Shown: piece after piece, positions 5,126 through 12,948 of the stretch | Layout: each line of letters starts with the position of its first letter | How positions within the stretch are numbered: the first letter of the stretch is position 1 | Assembly: GCA_024235415.1 (NCBI GenBank) | Contig: JACKML010000016.1 | Coordinates: 1-17,791 of the forward strand | Length of the DNA stretch: 17,791 nt | DNA from: Chromatiaceae bacterium | Lineage (GTDB): Bacteria > Pseudomonadota > Gammaproteobacteria > Chromatiales > Chromatiaceae | Direction: 5' to 3' | Translations under genes and position numbers: made by a program | The notes under the pieces: generated by a model | What the model saw: only the letters and a program-made list of their open reading frames with translations | Database searches by the model: none | Told to the model about the DNA's origin: nothing

Positions 5126-5602
5126 ATGTCCAACGCGATATCCGTCATCGAACTCGACGACGATCAACTCATTGCCCATGCCTGTCATGTGCTGGAGCAA
5201 CGCCTGAAGTACCGCACCGACCGTGCCGGCAGTTGCCTGGAGTCACCCGATGTGGTGCGCAAGCTCCTGAGGCTGCGTTTCTCTGAACGCGAGCACGAGG
5301 TGTTCGTGGTGCTGTTTCTCGACAACCGGCATCGCCTGATCGAGATCGAGGAGATGTTCCGAGGCACCATCGACGGCGCCCAGGTACACGTCCGTGAGGT
5401 GGTCAAGGCAGCGCTGCGTCACAACGCGGCTGCCGTGGTCTTTTGCCACAATCATCCATCCGGTGTCGCCGAGCCCAGCCAGGCGGACCAGACGATCACC
5501 CGCCGGCTGCGGGAGGCGCTCTCGCTGGTTGAGGTTCGGGTTCTCGATCACTTCGTGGTCGGTGACTCAATTATCTCGATGGCCGAGCGTGGGCTGTTGT
5601 GA
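5126..5602 (+). CDS. radC: RadC family JAMM-domain protein
   Basis: A 158-residue protein with the RadC JAB/MPN fold: EREHEVFVVLFLDNRHRLI (55-72), FRGTIDGAQVHVREVVKAAL (78-97) and the metal-site motif CHNHPSG (107-113) followed by D121. Only the catalytic domain is present; the N-terminal helix-hairpin-helix part of chromosomal RadC (about 220 residues) is missing. This is the usual short form on ICEs, plasmids and islands. The true role is unclear; a repair function has been doubted and a mobile-element role is likely. GGAGG (5116-5120) precedes the ATG at 5126. A terminator follows at 5642-5685, so radC ends this unit. Confidence 0.92.
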   Translation: MSNAISVIELDDDQLIAHACHVLEQRLKYRTDRAGSCLESPDVVRKLLRLRFSEREHEVFVVLFLDNRHRLIEIEEMFRGTIDGAQVHVREVVKAALRHNAAAVVFCHNHPSGVAEPSQADQTITRRLREALSLVEVRVLDHFVVGDSIISMAERGLL

Positions 5603-5641
5603 CAGCGAAGCAGAGCGGGCCAACCCGATAGCATTGACGCA

Positions 5642-5685
5642 GCGGGCATCGGCTTTCCCTATCGGGGCCGATGCCCGCATCTTTT
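5642..5685 (+). terminator. Rho-independent terminator after radC
   Basis: GCGGGCATCGGC (5642-5653) pairs perfectly with GCCGATGCCCGC (5667-5678), followed by ATCTTTT (5679-5685). The 12-bp stem with a T-rich tail begins 39 bp after the radC stop codon. Confidence 0.8.
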
Positions 5686-6201
5686 GCATTCTCATGGCTC
5701 ATGCCACCAGCGCGTTTCGCGAGAGGCCTTCCCCGAGCCTGCCGTGGCAGTTTCCGGCAAGGCCTCTGGCCTTGCATCCAACACGCTGGTTGCCCGTTAC
5801 CAGAAGCCGACGGTGCCCCTTTGTGCAGTCATGCGCCGTGAGAATTGCGATCTGACGCCCCACCATCGATCGCCGATCATCGAAGATCCCACGGCATGAT
5901 CTTCCGGATATGGGGCTAGCTACGTTTCCCAATGGGTGCCATTCCACCCTCCTATCGGCACCCAGCGCGGACAACCCATCCGTTCACGAATCGGCGACAG
6001 CCAACCGCGCATGGCGACATGCGCGGCTTCTATCTGGCCGAAGTCAGTCCAGTCGGCTTCGATTCCTGTCCAAAGTTCCGGGGCCGCTTCAGTATTCCGC
6101 CCACACTGTTGATAGCATGAGCAGTATCGACAGGCTGAGAACACGACGATGCGGGCCGCAAGAATCAGGGTGCACAGTCATTTGTCGGAGCGCTATCTGC
6201 G
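5686..6201. other. Long gap without a convincing gene
   Basis: No frame here has both a good start site and a recognisable protein. A reverse-strand frame at 5920-6144 (74 codons) is Trp-rich but has no clear ribosome binding site and matches nothing I know. Visible structures are GCAAGGCC/GGCCTTGC (5757-5775), GGGTGCC/GGCACCC (5934-5963) and the palindrome at 6005-6026. The dinB promoter should lie near the right end, but I saw no good pair of hexamers and no LexA-type CTGT-N8-ACAG box. Confidence 0.5.
6005..6026. repeat. Perfect inverted repeat in the gap before dinB
   Basis: CCGCGCATG (6005-6013) and CATGCGCGG (6018-6026) are perfect inverted repeats separated by GCGA. It could be a protein binding site or an RNA hairpin closed by a GNRA tetraloop. 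It lies 175 bp upstream of dinB and no T-run follows. Confidence 0.5.
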
Positions 6202-7407
6202 ATGACGCCTCCCCACACCAAAAAACGCTGGATCGGGCATGCCGATCTCGATGCGTTTTATGCCAGCGTCGAGCAGCGTGACTGCCCCGAATACCGCGAC
6301 CAAGCGGTGGTGGTCGGTGCACTCCCCGGCCACCGTGGCGTGGTAGCGGCCGCCAACTACCAGGCCCGGGCATTCGGCATCCGCTCGGCCATGCCTATTG
6401 CCGAGGCCTACCGTCGTTGTCCAGATGCCGTCTACCTGCGCCCTGAGATGGCCAAGTACATCCGGGTCTCACAGGAGATTTTCCAGACGTTGGGCACACT
6501 CACGCCGGTTGTCGAACCAGTCTCGATCGACGAGGCCTATCTGGATTTGACGGGGTTGGAGAGACTGCTCGGGCCACCCAAAGACATCGGACGTGAAATC
6601 AAGCGCCGTATCTTCGAAGGCACGGGGCTGCGGGCCTCGGTCGGTATCGGTCCGAACCGCCTCATCGCAAAGCTTGCCTCCGAACACGGCAAACCCGATG
6701 GTTTGATGGTGGTGCACCCCGACGAGGTTCTGGACTTCCTCGCGCCCATGCCGGTGGCCACCCTGCGCGGTGTTGGTCGCCAGACCCAGAAGATCTTTTC
6801 GCGTCTGGGGATCGAGACCGTGTCACAGCTGCGGGCGATCCCGCTTCAATATCTGGAGGAGCAGCTGGGGAAAAAAGCCGCGGCGAGCTTCCGCGATCAA
6901 GCCCTCGGTATCGCCTCCGCTGAGGTGGTACCCGGGCGGGGTCGAAAAAGCATTTCCAAAGAGACAACCTTCGAGGAGGACGTCCGCAATCAAGACATCC
7001 TGCACGATGTGTTGCGTGGATTGGCCGCTGAGGTCGCCGCAACGGCACGCGGGGAGAATCTGTCGGGCTCAGTGGTAACGCTGAAGATCCGTTTCGTGGG
7101 CTTCGAGACCCACACTCGCCAGCGCACGATTCCGGTTCCGACCCACGACGAGCGTGTGATCCTGCGGGAGGCCTGGGCGCTATTCCTTCGCGGAGACCTG
7201 CCCCGCAAACCGGTGCGGCTCATCGGGGTGGGTATCAGCGCTTGGCAGCAGGCCGAATCGCAACAGGTCGACCTCTTCGATCAACCCCGGGAACGCGCGA
7301 GGGACCAGCGTTTGCTCGAGACCATTGACCGTGCAGCAGACCGGTTCGGAAAAGGGATATTGCAGCTCGGTTACAAACGAAAGATCAACGAAAATGAGCC
7401 TCGGTGA
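6202..7407 (+). CDS. dinB: DNA polymerase IV (Y-family translesion polymerase)
   Basis: A 401-residue complete DinB-type polymerase for error-prone bypass synthesis. Catalytic carboxylates are visible: D15 in HADLDAFYASVEQ (13-25), and D110-E111 in SIDEAYLDLTG (108-118). Y20 is at the steric-gate position. Further family marks are RGVVAAANYQARAFGI (45-60), the DNA-contacting LRGVGRQTQKIFSRLGI and the little-finger domain (about 240-350). A beta-clamp motif QVDLF (355-359) lies 42 residues before the end, as in the longer DinB subgroup, not at the very C-terminus as in E. coli. GGAG sits 11 bp upstream of the ATG, a loose spacing. No partner umuD, imuB or dnaE2 gene is adjacent. It may be element cargo or chromosomal. 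Confidence 0.95.
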   Translation: MTPPHTKKRWIGHADLDAFYASVEQRDCPEYRDQAVVVGALPGHRGVVAAANYQARAFGIRSAMPIAEAYRRCPDAVYLRPEMAKYIRVSQEIFQTLGTLTPVVEPVSIDEAYLDLTGLERLLGPPKDIGREIKRRIFEGTGLRASVGIGPNRLIAKLASEHGKPDGLMVVHPDEVLDFLAPMPVATLRGVGRQTQKIFSRLGIETVSQLRAIPLQYLEEQLGKKAAASFRDQALGIASAEVVPGRGRKSISKETTFEEDVRNQDILHDVLRGLAAEVAATARGENLSGSVVTLKIRFVGFETHTRQRTIPVPTHDERVILREAWALFLRGDLPRKPVRLIGVGISAWQQAESQQVDLFDQPRERARDQRLLETIDRAADRFGKGILQLGYKRKINENEPR

Positions 7408-7532
7408 GAGTACCGTTGGACTGCTGGTCATATATAGGCCACGTCTGCCAGGTCGATTGGTAGCCAGCCCTATCGTGCCCGCATGCCGCAGGCGACATCG
7501 AGGAAGAAGGCTCTCGGTCATCGGCACGGCGA

Positions 7533-7900
7533 CTAGCGCAGCAGATCATTTATGGGGATGCGACTGTCTGATGGTCGGCCAGAGCGGTCGTTGGGGATCA
7601 GGTCTGGAAACGGCTGCAATGGATTGGTAAGTGGTCGTATGCCCGATTGTTGCTCGATGTACCGCTCAAGACTTACGTCAAGCATCGCGCGGAAATCGTT
7701 GAGATAAGCGTCCAGTGCCTCCACCTTGTCGCGATGAAGGTCAGCGGTTTGCAGCGATGCCTCAAACGCAGCAAATCGGGCGGCAGTGTAGTGTAGCCCT
7801 GCGGCTACGGTCGCGAGGCCCGTATATTCGGTAAGTGTGCTCGCCTGACAGATTAACTGATCAGCAGCCTTGTAGCGTGGTCGAACTGTTTATCGGCCAT
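7533..7900 (-). pseudogene. Small gene of unknown function broken by a frameshift
   Basis: A well-placed ATG at 7900 (reverse strand), with GGAAGGA four bases upstream, starts MADKQFDHA, then runs into a stop near 7853. In another frame the strand stays open to 7533 and reads KAADQLICQASTLTEYTG and later EALDAYLNDFRAMLDVSLER, a protein-like amphipathic helical sequence with no start of its own except GTG at 7724. Adding one base near 7874-7876 joins the two frames (DHA to YKAADQL) into about 122 residues. This is either a real one-base deletion or an assembly error. I do not recognise the family. It converges on dinB. Confidence 0.55.
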
Positions 7901-8056
7901 TTGTTCCTTCCTAAATGGGTCGGTTGCGGACACATATTCGAGCGGTACGCTCAGGCTTTCAAGTGGTAGCGGCCGGCTCGTCTGAAACCGGCCAAACGCA
8001 GACACCAAGCGTGCCGGCCCGCAAAAACTGTGCTGCGAACAACGGCCGCTTTGGTC

Positions 8057-9082
8057 TCAATCCGTAAACACGGTGATGTTTATCGCACCGTACTGTGCCG
8101 GCTCATCTTGCCCTTTAAATTCTCGCGTCCGATAGACGTTGCTAATGGCGATGCGCACACTATCGACGTGAAACGCAACGCCAAACTGGACATCTGCCAC
8201 CAACGGCTTTCGATCTACGCTATGGCTATCACGGAAGGTGTTGCCGTCGAGGAAGATGTTGCGCGCGACTGCCCGCCCCTCAATTCCGCCAAACAGGTAC
8301 CAGTTGGACTTGGCTCCTGGCTGGAAAAACGGCGCCCCAGGGAAACCCGGGCGGATGTTTGGCGGCCCGATGTCGGTGCGCAGGTTGGTACCCCAACGGA
8401 CCATCATGCCGGCAGCGCCGTATGTGTAGACATTGCCCACCGACGCGGCGAGATGCGGACTCCATTCCCACTGCCGTGGGCCGCCGTTCAACGGGAAATG
8501 GCGCCATTTGCGGGCATACGTAAGAATCACGCCCGGTTCATCTTTCAGTTGGTGGTCCCATCCTCGTGCGACGTCCACGTCGATCAGTTTGTGAAACTCG
8601 GTCTGAACATTGTCAGCATGGGCGCTCGGCCCAACCATGCCGAGCGTAACTGCCAGTCCATCAATTGTCTCCGACGTCGGCCTCATCTCCACGCGGCTGG
8701 CCAACCCCGCGGAAAAATATAGCCAGCCGGCATAGGGCCTATCGTTGGACACGAGAGCTTCGCTGTCGGTATCCGAAGGCGTGAAGATCGCCTGCCCCAC
8801 GGAATAGCCCACCGCACTCTCCGATGTACGGTGAAAGAACGGCAACACATCAGCGATCGCGGCCAGCCAGGACGGCGGCGCTCCGGTGCGCAGATAAGAC
8901 AACTCGGTACCATGCGTGTAGAAACGATCGTCACCGCTGCCCCAGAGGTCGTTCTCCAACTGCAAACTGTAAAACTCCAGGGGTTTCTCCAAAGCCACTT
9001 CTTCACCAGATGACACAGTTGGTGCCGTCATGATAGCGGCCAGGAGAAAGATGGAAGAGCACAGTAGTCGAAGTTGATTCAT
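8057..9082 (-). CDS. LpxR-like outer membrane lipid A deacylase (DUF2219)
   Basis: A 341-residue protein with a signal peptide (about 1-26, ending TVSSG) and an outer-membrane beta-barrel. It has the marks of the LpxR/DUF2219 family: QLENDLWGSGDDRFYTHG (41-58), with N44-D45 and T56 at the positions of the LpxR active-site residues; NDRPYAGWLY (113-122); and EFHKLIDVDVARGWDHQL (162-179), with H164 as candidate catalytic histidine. LpxR removes the 3'-acyloxyacyl chain from lipid A in the outer leaflet; the substrate here is inferred. It starts 9 bp after the YhhJ-like gene with no clear ribosome binding site, suggesting coupled translation. It is slightly longer than Salmonella LpxR (about 320). 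No clear terminator was seen beyond 8057. Confidence 0.82.
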   Translation of the reverse strand: MNQLRLLCSSIFLLAAIMTAPTVSSGEEVALEKPLEFYSLQLENDLWGSGDDRFYTHGTELSYLRTGAPPSWLAAIADVLPFFHRTSESAVGYSVGQAIFTPSDTDSEALVSNDRPYAGWLYFSAGLASRVEMRPTSETIDGLAVTLGMVGPSAHADNVQTEFHKLIDVDVARGWDHQLKDEPGVILTYARKWRHFPLNGGPRQWEWSPHLAASVGNVYTYGAAGMMVRWGTNLRTDIGPPNIRPGFPGAPFFQPGAKSNWYLFGGIEGRAVARNIFLDGNTFRDSHSVDRKPLVADVQFGVAFHVDSVRIAISNVYRTREFKGQDEPAQYGAINITVFTD

Positions 9083-9091
9083 GGCGGCGCA

Positions 9092-10219
9092 CTAAAGGGA
9101 AGTAAGGGTGATCGATCTGCGAAAACGTGCCAGCGCGAATAAGAAGAAGACGACACCTATGCCAATGATCGCCAGGAACTGCGGCCACACAACATCCAAC
9201 CCCGCGCCCCGGTACAGGATGCCTTGCGCCAAACTGACGAAGTGCGTGGTCGGTGCCGCCAGCATGATGTCTTGCACCAGTGACGGCATACTTTCGCGTG
9301 GCGTAATGCCGCCGGACAGCATCTGCAATGGAAGAATCACCAGGATCATCAGTAAGCCAAGTTGCGGCATTGACCGAGCCAAGGTACCCAGAAAGATGCC
9401 GATGGCTGTAGCCGAGAACAGATAGAGAGTTGCGCCGAGAAGGAACAGCGAAACAGAACCCTCCACTGGTACTCCAAGCACGCCCTGTATCATCACCTCG
9501 ATGGAGAACCACGCAGCGGCAATGATCACCAATCCATTGGCCAAGACCTTAGCACTCATGATCTCGAACGGCGTCAAGGGCATCACCAGCAGGTGTTCCA
9601 GTGTGCCGTGCTCACGCTCGCGGATGATGGCCGCGCCAGCAAGAATGATAGCCAATAGGTTGATGTTGTTGATGATCTCCATGACGCTACCGAACCAATG
9701 ACTTTCCAGGTTCGGGTTGAAGCGATAGCGCAGTTTGAGTTCGATGGGCGTGCTCGTTTCTGCGCGCCGACTTTCGACGAACGTGTCGATCTCTCCGGTG
9801 AAAATGTTGCGAACGTAGTTTGTGCCGATAAAGGCCTGAGTCATGCGAGTGGCATCAACGTTGAGCTGAGCGACGGGTTGTTTGCCAGCCAGCACATTCC
9901 GCTCAAAACGCGCCGGAATATGCAAGACGAAAGTAAACTGGCCGATGTCGAGTAGGCGATCAGCATCGGCCAGTTGAATGCTCACCGGCGGCAGAAAGTA
10001 TGGCGGATAGAACGCACTTGCAATCCGTTCGGATAAGGGTGAGTGATCCTCATCAACAATGCCGATGGGTGCGTTACGAATATCTGTGGCGGTGGCGGTG
10101 GCGGCGACATAGATGCCGCCGGTGAATACCCAGATAACCAGCACCAGGAGCACCTTGTCGCTCCACAGGCTCCGCAACTCCTTGCCCCCGAGGCGGATGA
10201 TGTTGGACAAATGGCGCAT
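9092..10219 (-). CDS. yhhJ: ABC-2 type permease, YhhJ-like
   Basis: A 375-residue inner-membrane permease, the same length as E. coli YhhJ. The ABC-2 plan is clear: one N-terminal helix (VLLVLVIWVFTGGIYVA, 24-40), a large periplasmic domain to about residue 180 (FYPPYFLPPVSIQLADADRL within it), then five C-terminal hydrophobic segments starting at INNINLLAIILAGAAIIRE. The conserved REREHGTLEHLLVMPLTPFEI coupling region and the IIRE/GTLE motif of this family are present. It probably pairs with the permease half of the RbbA-like protein, which starts 2 bp away in the same operon, to form the transmembrane channel of a tripartite exporter with the HlyD-type protein. The substrate is unknown. Confidence 0.88.
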   Translation of the reverse strand: MRHLSNIIRLGGKELRSLWSDKVLLVLVIWVFTGGIYVAATATATDIRNAPIGIVDEDHSPLSERIASAFYPPYFLPPVSIQLADADRLLDIGQFTFVLHIPARFERNVLAGKQPVAQLNVDATRMTQAFIGTNYVRNIFTGEIDTFVESRRAETSTPIELKLRYRFNPNLESHWFGSVMEIINNINLLAIILAGAAIIREREHGTLEHLLVMPLTPFEIMSAKVLANGLVIIAAAWFSIEVMIQGVLGVPVEGSVSLFLLGATLYLFSATAIGIFLGTLARSMPQLGLLMILVILPLQMLSGGITPRESMPSLVQDIMLAAPTTHFVSLAQGILYRGAGLDVVWPQFLAIIGIGVVFFLFALARFRRSITLTSL

Positions 10220-10221
10220 TT

Positions 10222-12948
10222 TCAGCGCTCCTGCTTGTGCAACAACGCTGCGCTGACGATGACGAGTATCGGTGCGAACAACGCTAGCACTGCCAATTGA
10301 CCGGCAAGTGCGTCAAGGCCTAGATCCTTGGTGAAGACACCGCGACTCACCACAAGGAAATAGCTCGTGGGAAAGCATTGTCCTATCCACCGTCCGACGC
10401 CCTCAAGAGACGCGACCGGATCGATGAGGCCGCTGAACTGCACCGTTGGCAATAAGGTCCCGATGGCCGCTGTGGCGAGTGCGGCAATTTGGGTACGCGT
10501 GAAGGTGGAAACCAGCAATCCCAAGGCCGTGGTCGCGCTCACATACAAGAACGCTCCGAGTGCCAGCACCCAGAAGTCCCCTTTCACGGGCACTCGGAAC
10601 AACCAGATCGATAGCGTGGTGAGTACGAGAAAACTGACCATGCTGACACCGATATACGGCAATTGTTTGCCGACGAGAAACTCCAATCGTGTCACAGGGG
10701 TGACGTAGAGATTGATGATTGAGCCCAGCTCCTTCTCGCGGACTACTGCAAGCGCCGTCAGGATCGCCGGAATGAACACCAGCAGGAGCGGTATGACAGC
10801 GGGCACCATCGCGTAGAGGCTCTGGTATGCCTGGTTGTAGCGGTAGCGCACCTCCAGATCGGCGGCACCGGTTGGCACTGCCGGATTGGGGCTGCGTCGA
10901 CTCAAGCCTAGTAGGTATTGGTAGTGCATGCCCTGCACGTAGCCGCCTGCTGTCTCGCCGCGGAACGGCATCGAGCCGTCCGCCCACACGCCCACCTCGG
11001 GGACATGGCCGCGTTTCAGATCGCGTCCGAAGCCCGGTGGAATCTCAAGGGCGAGCGCGATCTCTCCGCTACGCATACGTTGTTCCATGTCCTCGGCGTC
11101 GCGCAGTGGCGGTTCTTCAAGGAAATAGCGCGAGCCAGACAGGCTCTGCACGTAGTCGCGACTCTGCGGGCTATGGTCATAGTCCAGCACGGCAAAACGC
11201 AGATCTTCCACGTCCAGCGTCAGTCCGTACCCCATAATCAGCATGAGCAACGCAGAGCCCAACAAGGCAAAGACCAGGCGTACCGGATCGCGCAGCAGCT
11301 CCAGGCTTTCGCGCCAGGCAATTCCGCCGAGGCGCCGCAGCTGAAGTTGGCCGCGACGCCGGATCGCTTTCGCGGGAGGTAACGCCGATGCAGTGGGGGG
11401 CACCATTTCCTCGCCGGCGGCCTCTTGTAGGACGTCGATGAACGCCTCTTCCAGGCTCGTCGCTCGACGCGCCTGCTGTAACTGACGCGGCGTGTCACTG
11501 GCAAGCACCTTGCCGGCATGCATGAGCGCAATACGGTCGCAGCGCTCGCCCTCATTCATGAAGTGGGTGGAGATGAAGATGGTGACACCCTGTTCGCGTG
11601 AGAGCTTGATTAACAGCTCCCAGAAACCATCTCGGGCGATCGGGTCCACGCCCGAAGTTGGCTCGTCAAGGATCAGCATCTCGGGCTGATGCACAACCGC
11701 CACCGCCAGTGACAGGCGCTGGCGGATGCCTAGTGGCAAATTTGCTGACGGTTCATCCAGGTAGCTGGCGAGATCGAATGTCAGCACCAGGTCTGCCAGC
11801 CGCTGCTGGATTCGTTCGGCAGGCAAATGGAACAATCGCGCATGCAGCTCCAGGTTCTGTCGCACCGTGAGTTCGCCATACAGGGAGAACGCTTGCGACA
11901 TGTAACCTACGCGTCGGCGCGTGGCCATATCCTGAGGGTCCACGACGTGCCCGAACAGCCGCGCCTCGCCCTCGCTCGCGGGCAGTAGGCCGGTCAGCAT
12001 CTTCATGGTGGTGGTCTTACCGCAGCCGTTCGAGCCGAGAAACCCAAAGATCTCTCCACGCTCGATACGGAAGCTCACCTGATCCACTGCAGTGAAGCGG
12101 CCGAAGCGGCAAGTCAGTCCCTCAGCTTCGATAGCGGGCACGTCCGCTCCGCCGTGTCGCGTAGGTACAATCAACTTGTGGTGTTTGCTGCGTTTTTCCT
12201 CGGGTAGCAATTGGATGAAGGCATTGTCGAGGTCTGTCGCTCCAGTCTGCGCGAGAAGCTCAGCCGGGGTTCCCGTGGCCAGCAGGCGACCGGCGTCCAT
12301 GGCGGCCAACCAGTCGAAACGCTGCGCCTCCTCCATATAAGCAGTAGCCACGACCACCGTCATCTCCGGGCGGCGCTCGCGCAGGCGCGCGATCAATTCC
12401 CAGAACTGGCGCCTTGACAGCGGATCGACCCCGGTGGTCGGTTCATCAAGGATCAGGAGGTCAGGATCGTGGATCAGCGCACAACAGAGCCCCAGCTTCT
12501 GTTTCATTCCCCCTGACAGTTTACCCGCCGCGCGACCCGCAAAAGGTGCAAGTCCCGTACTGTCAAGCAGTTCGGCAATTCGACGCCGTCTTTCGCTGTT
12601 GCCCTGCCCGAACAAACGTCCAAAGAAATCGACATTCTCCCGCACCGACAAGGAGGCATACAGGTTCTTGCCCAGACCCTGAGGCATATACGCGATCCGC
12701 GGCGCCACGCCGTCGCGAAAACGCACGTCTGACATGTCGCCACCGAACACCGACACCCGGCCAGACTGGATCATACGGGCACCGGCGACAAGGCTCAGTA
12801 GCGTGGACTTGCCGACACCGTCCGGCCCGATGATGCCCATCATGCGTCCAGCGGGAATGTCGAGACTGACGTCGTCGACTGCACTGGCATCTGCGTATCG
12901 GTGGCCGACGTGATCCAGCTGGACCGCAAGGCTGGACACCGCCTCCAT
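10222..12948 (-). CDS. rbbA: RbbA-like fusion of two ABC ATPases and an ABC-2 permease
   Basis: A 908-residue protein, close to E. coli RbbA (911). ATPase domain 1: Walker A GPDGVGKST (41-49), signature LSGGMKQ (144-150), Walker B LLILDEP (164-170). ATPase domain 2: Walker A GSNGCGKTT (305-313), altered signature LPLGIRQ (404-410), Walker B MLILDEP (424-430). Residues from about 556 form an ABC-2 membrane half: a helix at 556-575, a periplasmic domain to about 715, then a cluster of helices. RbbA was reported as a ribosome-bound ATPase, but gene order with yhiI and yhhJ points to an export function. Its start overlaps the HlyD-type stop by one base (TGATG), so translation is coupled. Confidence 0.92.
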   Translation of the reverse strand: MEAVSSLAVQLDHVGHRYADASAVDDVSLDIPAGRMMGIIGPDGVGKSTLLSLVAGARMIQSGRVSVFGGDMSDVRFRDGVAPRIAYMPQGLGKNLYASLSVRENVDFFGRLFGQGNSERRRRIAELLDSTGLAPFAGRAAGKLSGGMKQKLGLCCALIHDPDLLILDEPTTGVDPLSRRQFWELIARLRERRPEMTVVVATAYMEEAQRFDWLAAMDAGRLLATGTPAELLAQTGATDLDNAFIQLLPEEKRSKHHKLIVPTRHGGADVPAIEAEGLTCRFGRFTAVDQVSFRIERGEIFGFLGSNGCGKTTTMKMLTGLLPASEGEARLFGHVVDPQDMATRRRVGYMSQAFSLYGELTVRQNLELHARLFHLPAERIQQRLADLVLTFDLASYLDEPSANLPLGIRQRLSLAVAVVHQPEMLILDEPTSGVDPIARDGFWELLIKLSREQGVTIFISTHFMNEGERCDRIALMHAGKVLASDTPRQLQQARRATSLEEAFIDVLQEAAGEEMVPPTASALPPAKAIRRRGQLQLRRLGGIAWRESLELLRDPVRLVFALLGSALLMLIMGYGLTLDVEDLRFAVLDYDHSPQSRDYVQSLSGSRYFLEEPPLRDAEDMEQRMRSGEIALALEIPPGFGRDLKRGHVPEVGVWADGSMPFRGETAGGYVQGMHYQYLLGLSRRSPNPAVPTGAADLEVRYRYNQAYQSLYAMVPAVIPLLLVFIPAILTALAVVREKELGSIINLYVTPVTRLEFLVGKQLPYIGVSMVSFLVLTTLSIWLFRVPVKGDFWVLALGAFLYVSATTALGLLVSTFTRTQIAALATAAIGTLLPTVQFSGLIDPVASLEGVGRWIGQCFPTSYFLVVSRGVFTKDLGLDALAGQLAVLALFAPILVIVSAALLHKQER

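Noticed and set aside
6112..6130. CTG...CAG spacing upstream of dinB as a LexA box.
   Set aside because: The spacing between CTG and CAG is 13 rather than 10, and the inner bases do not fit CTGT-N8-ACAG.
5920..6144. A 74-codon reverse frame with several Trp residues in the gap before dinB.
   Set aside because: No ribosome binding site, no recognised family and no support from neighbours. Kept only as a remark in the gap entry.
7971..7993. GGCCGG/CCGGCC inverted repeat downstream of the LpxR-like gene as the operon terminator.
   Set aside because: On the reverse strand no U-rich tail follows the stem and the loop is long; too weak to call.
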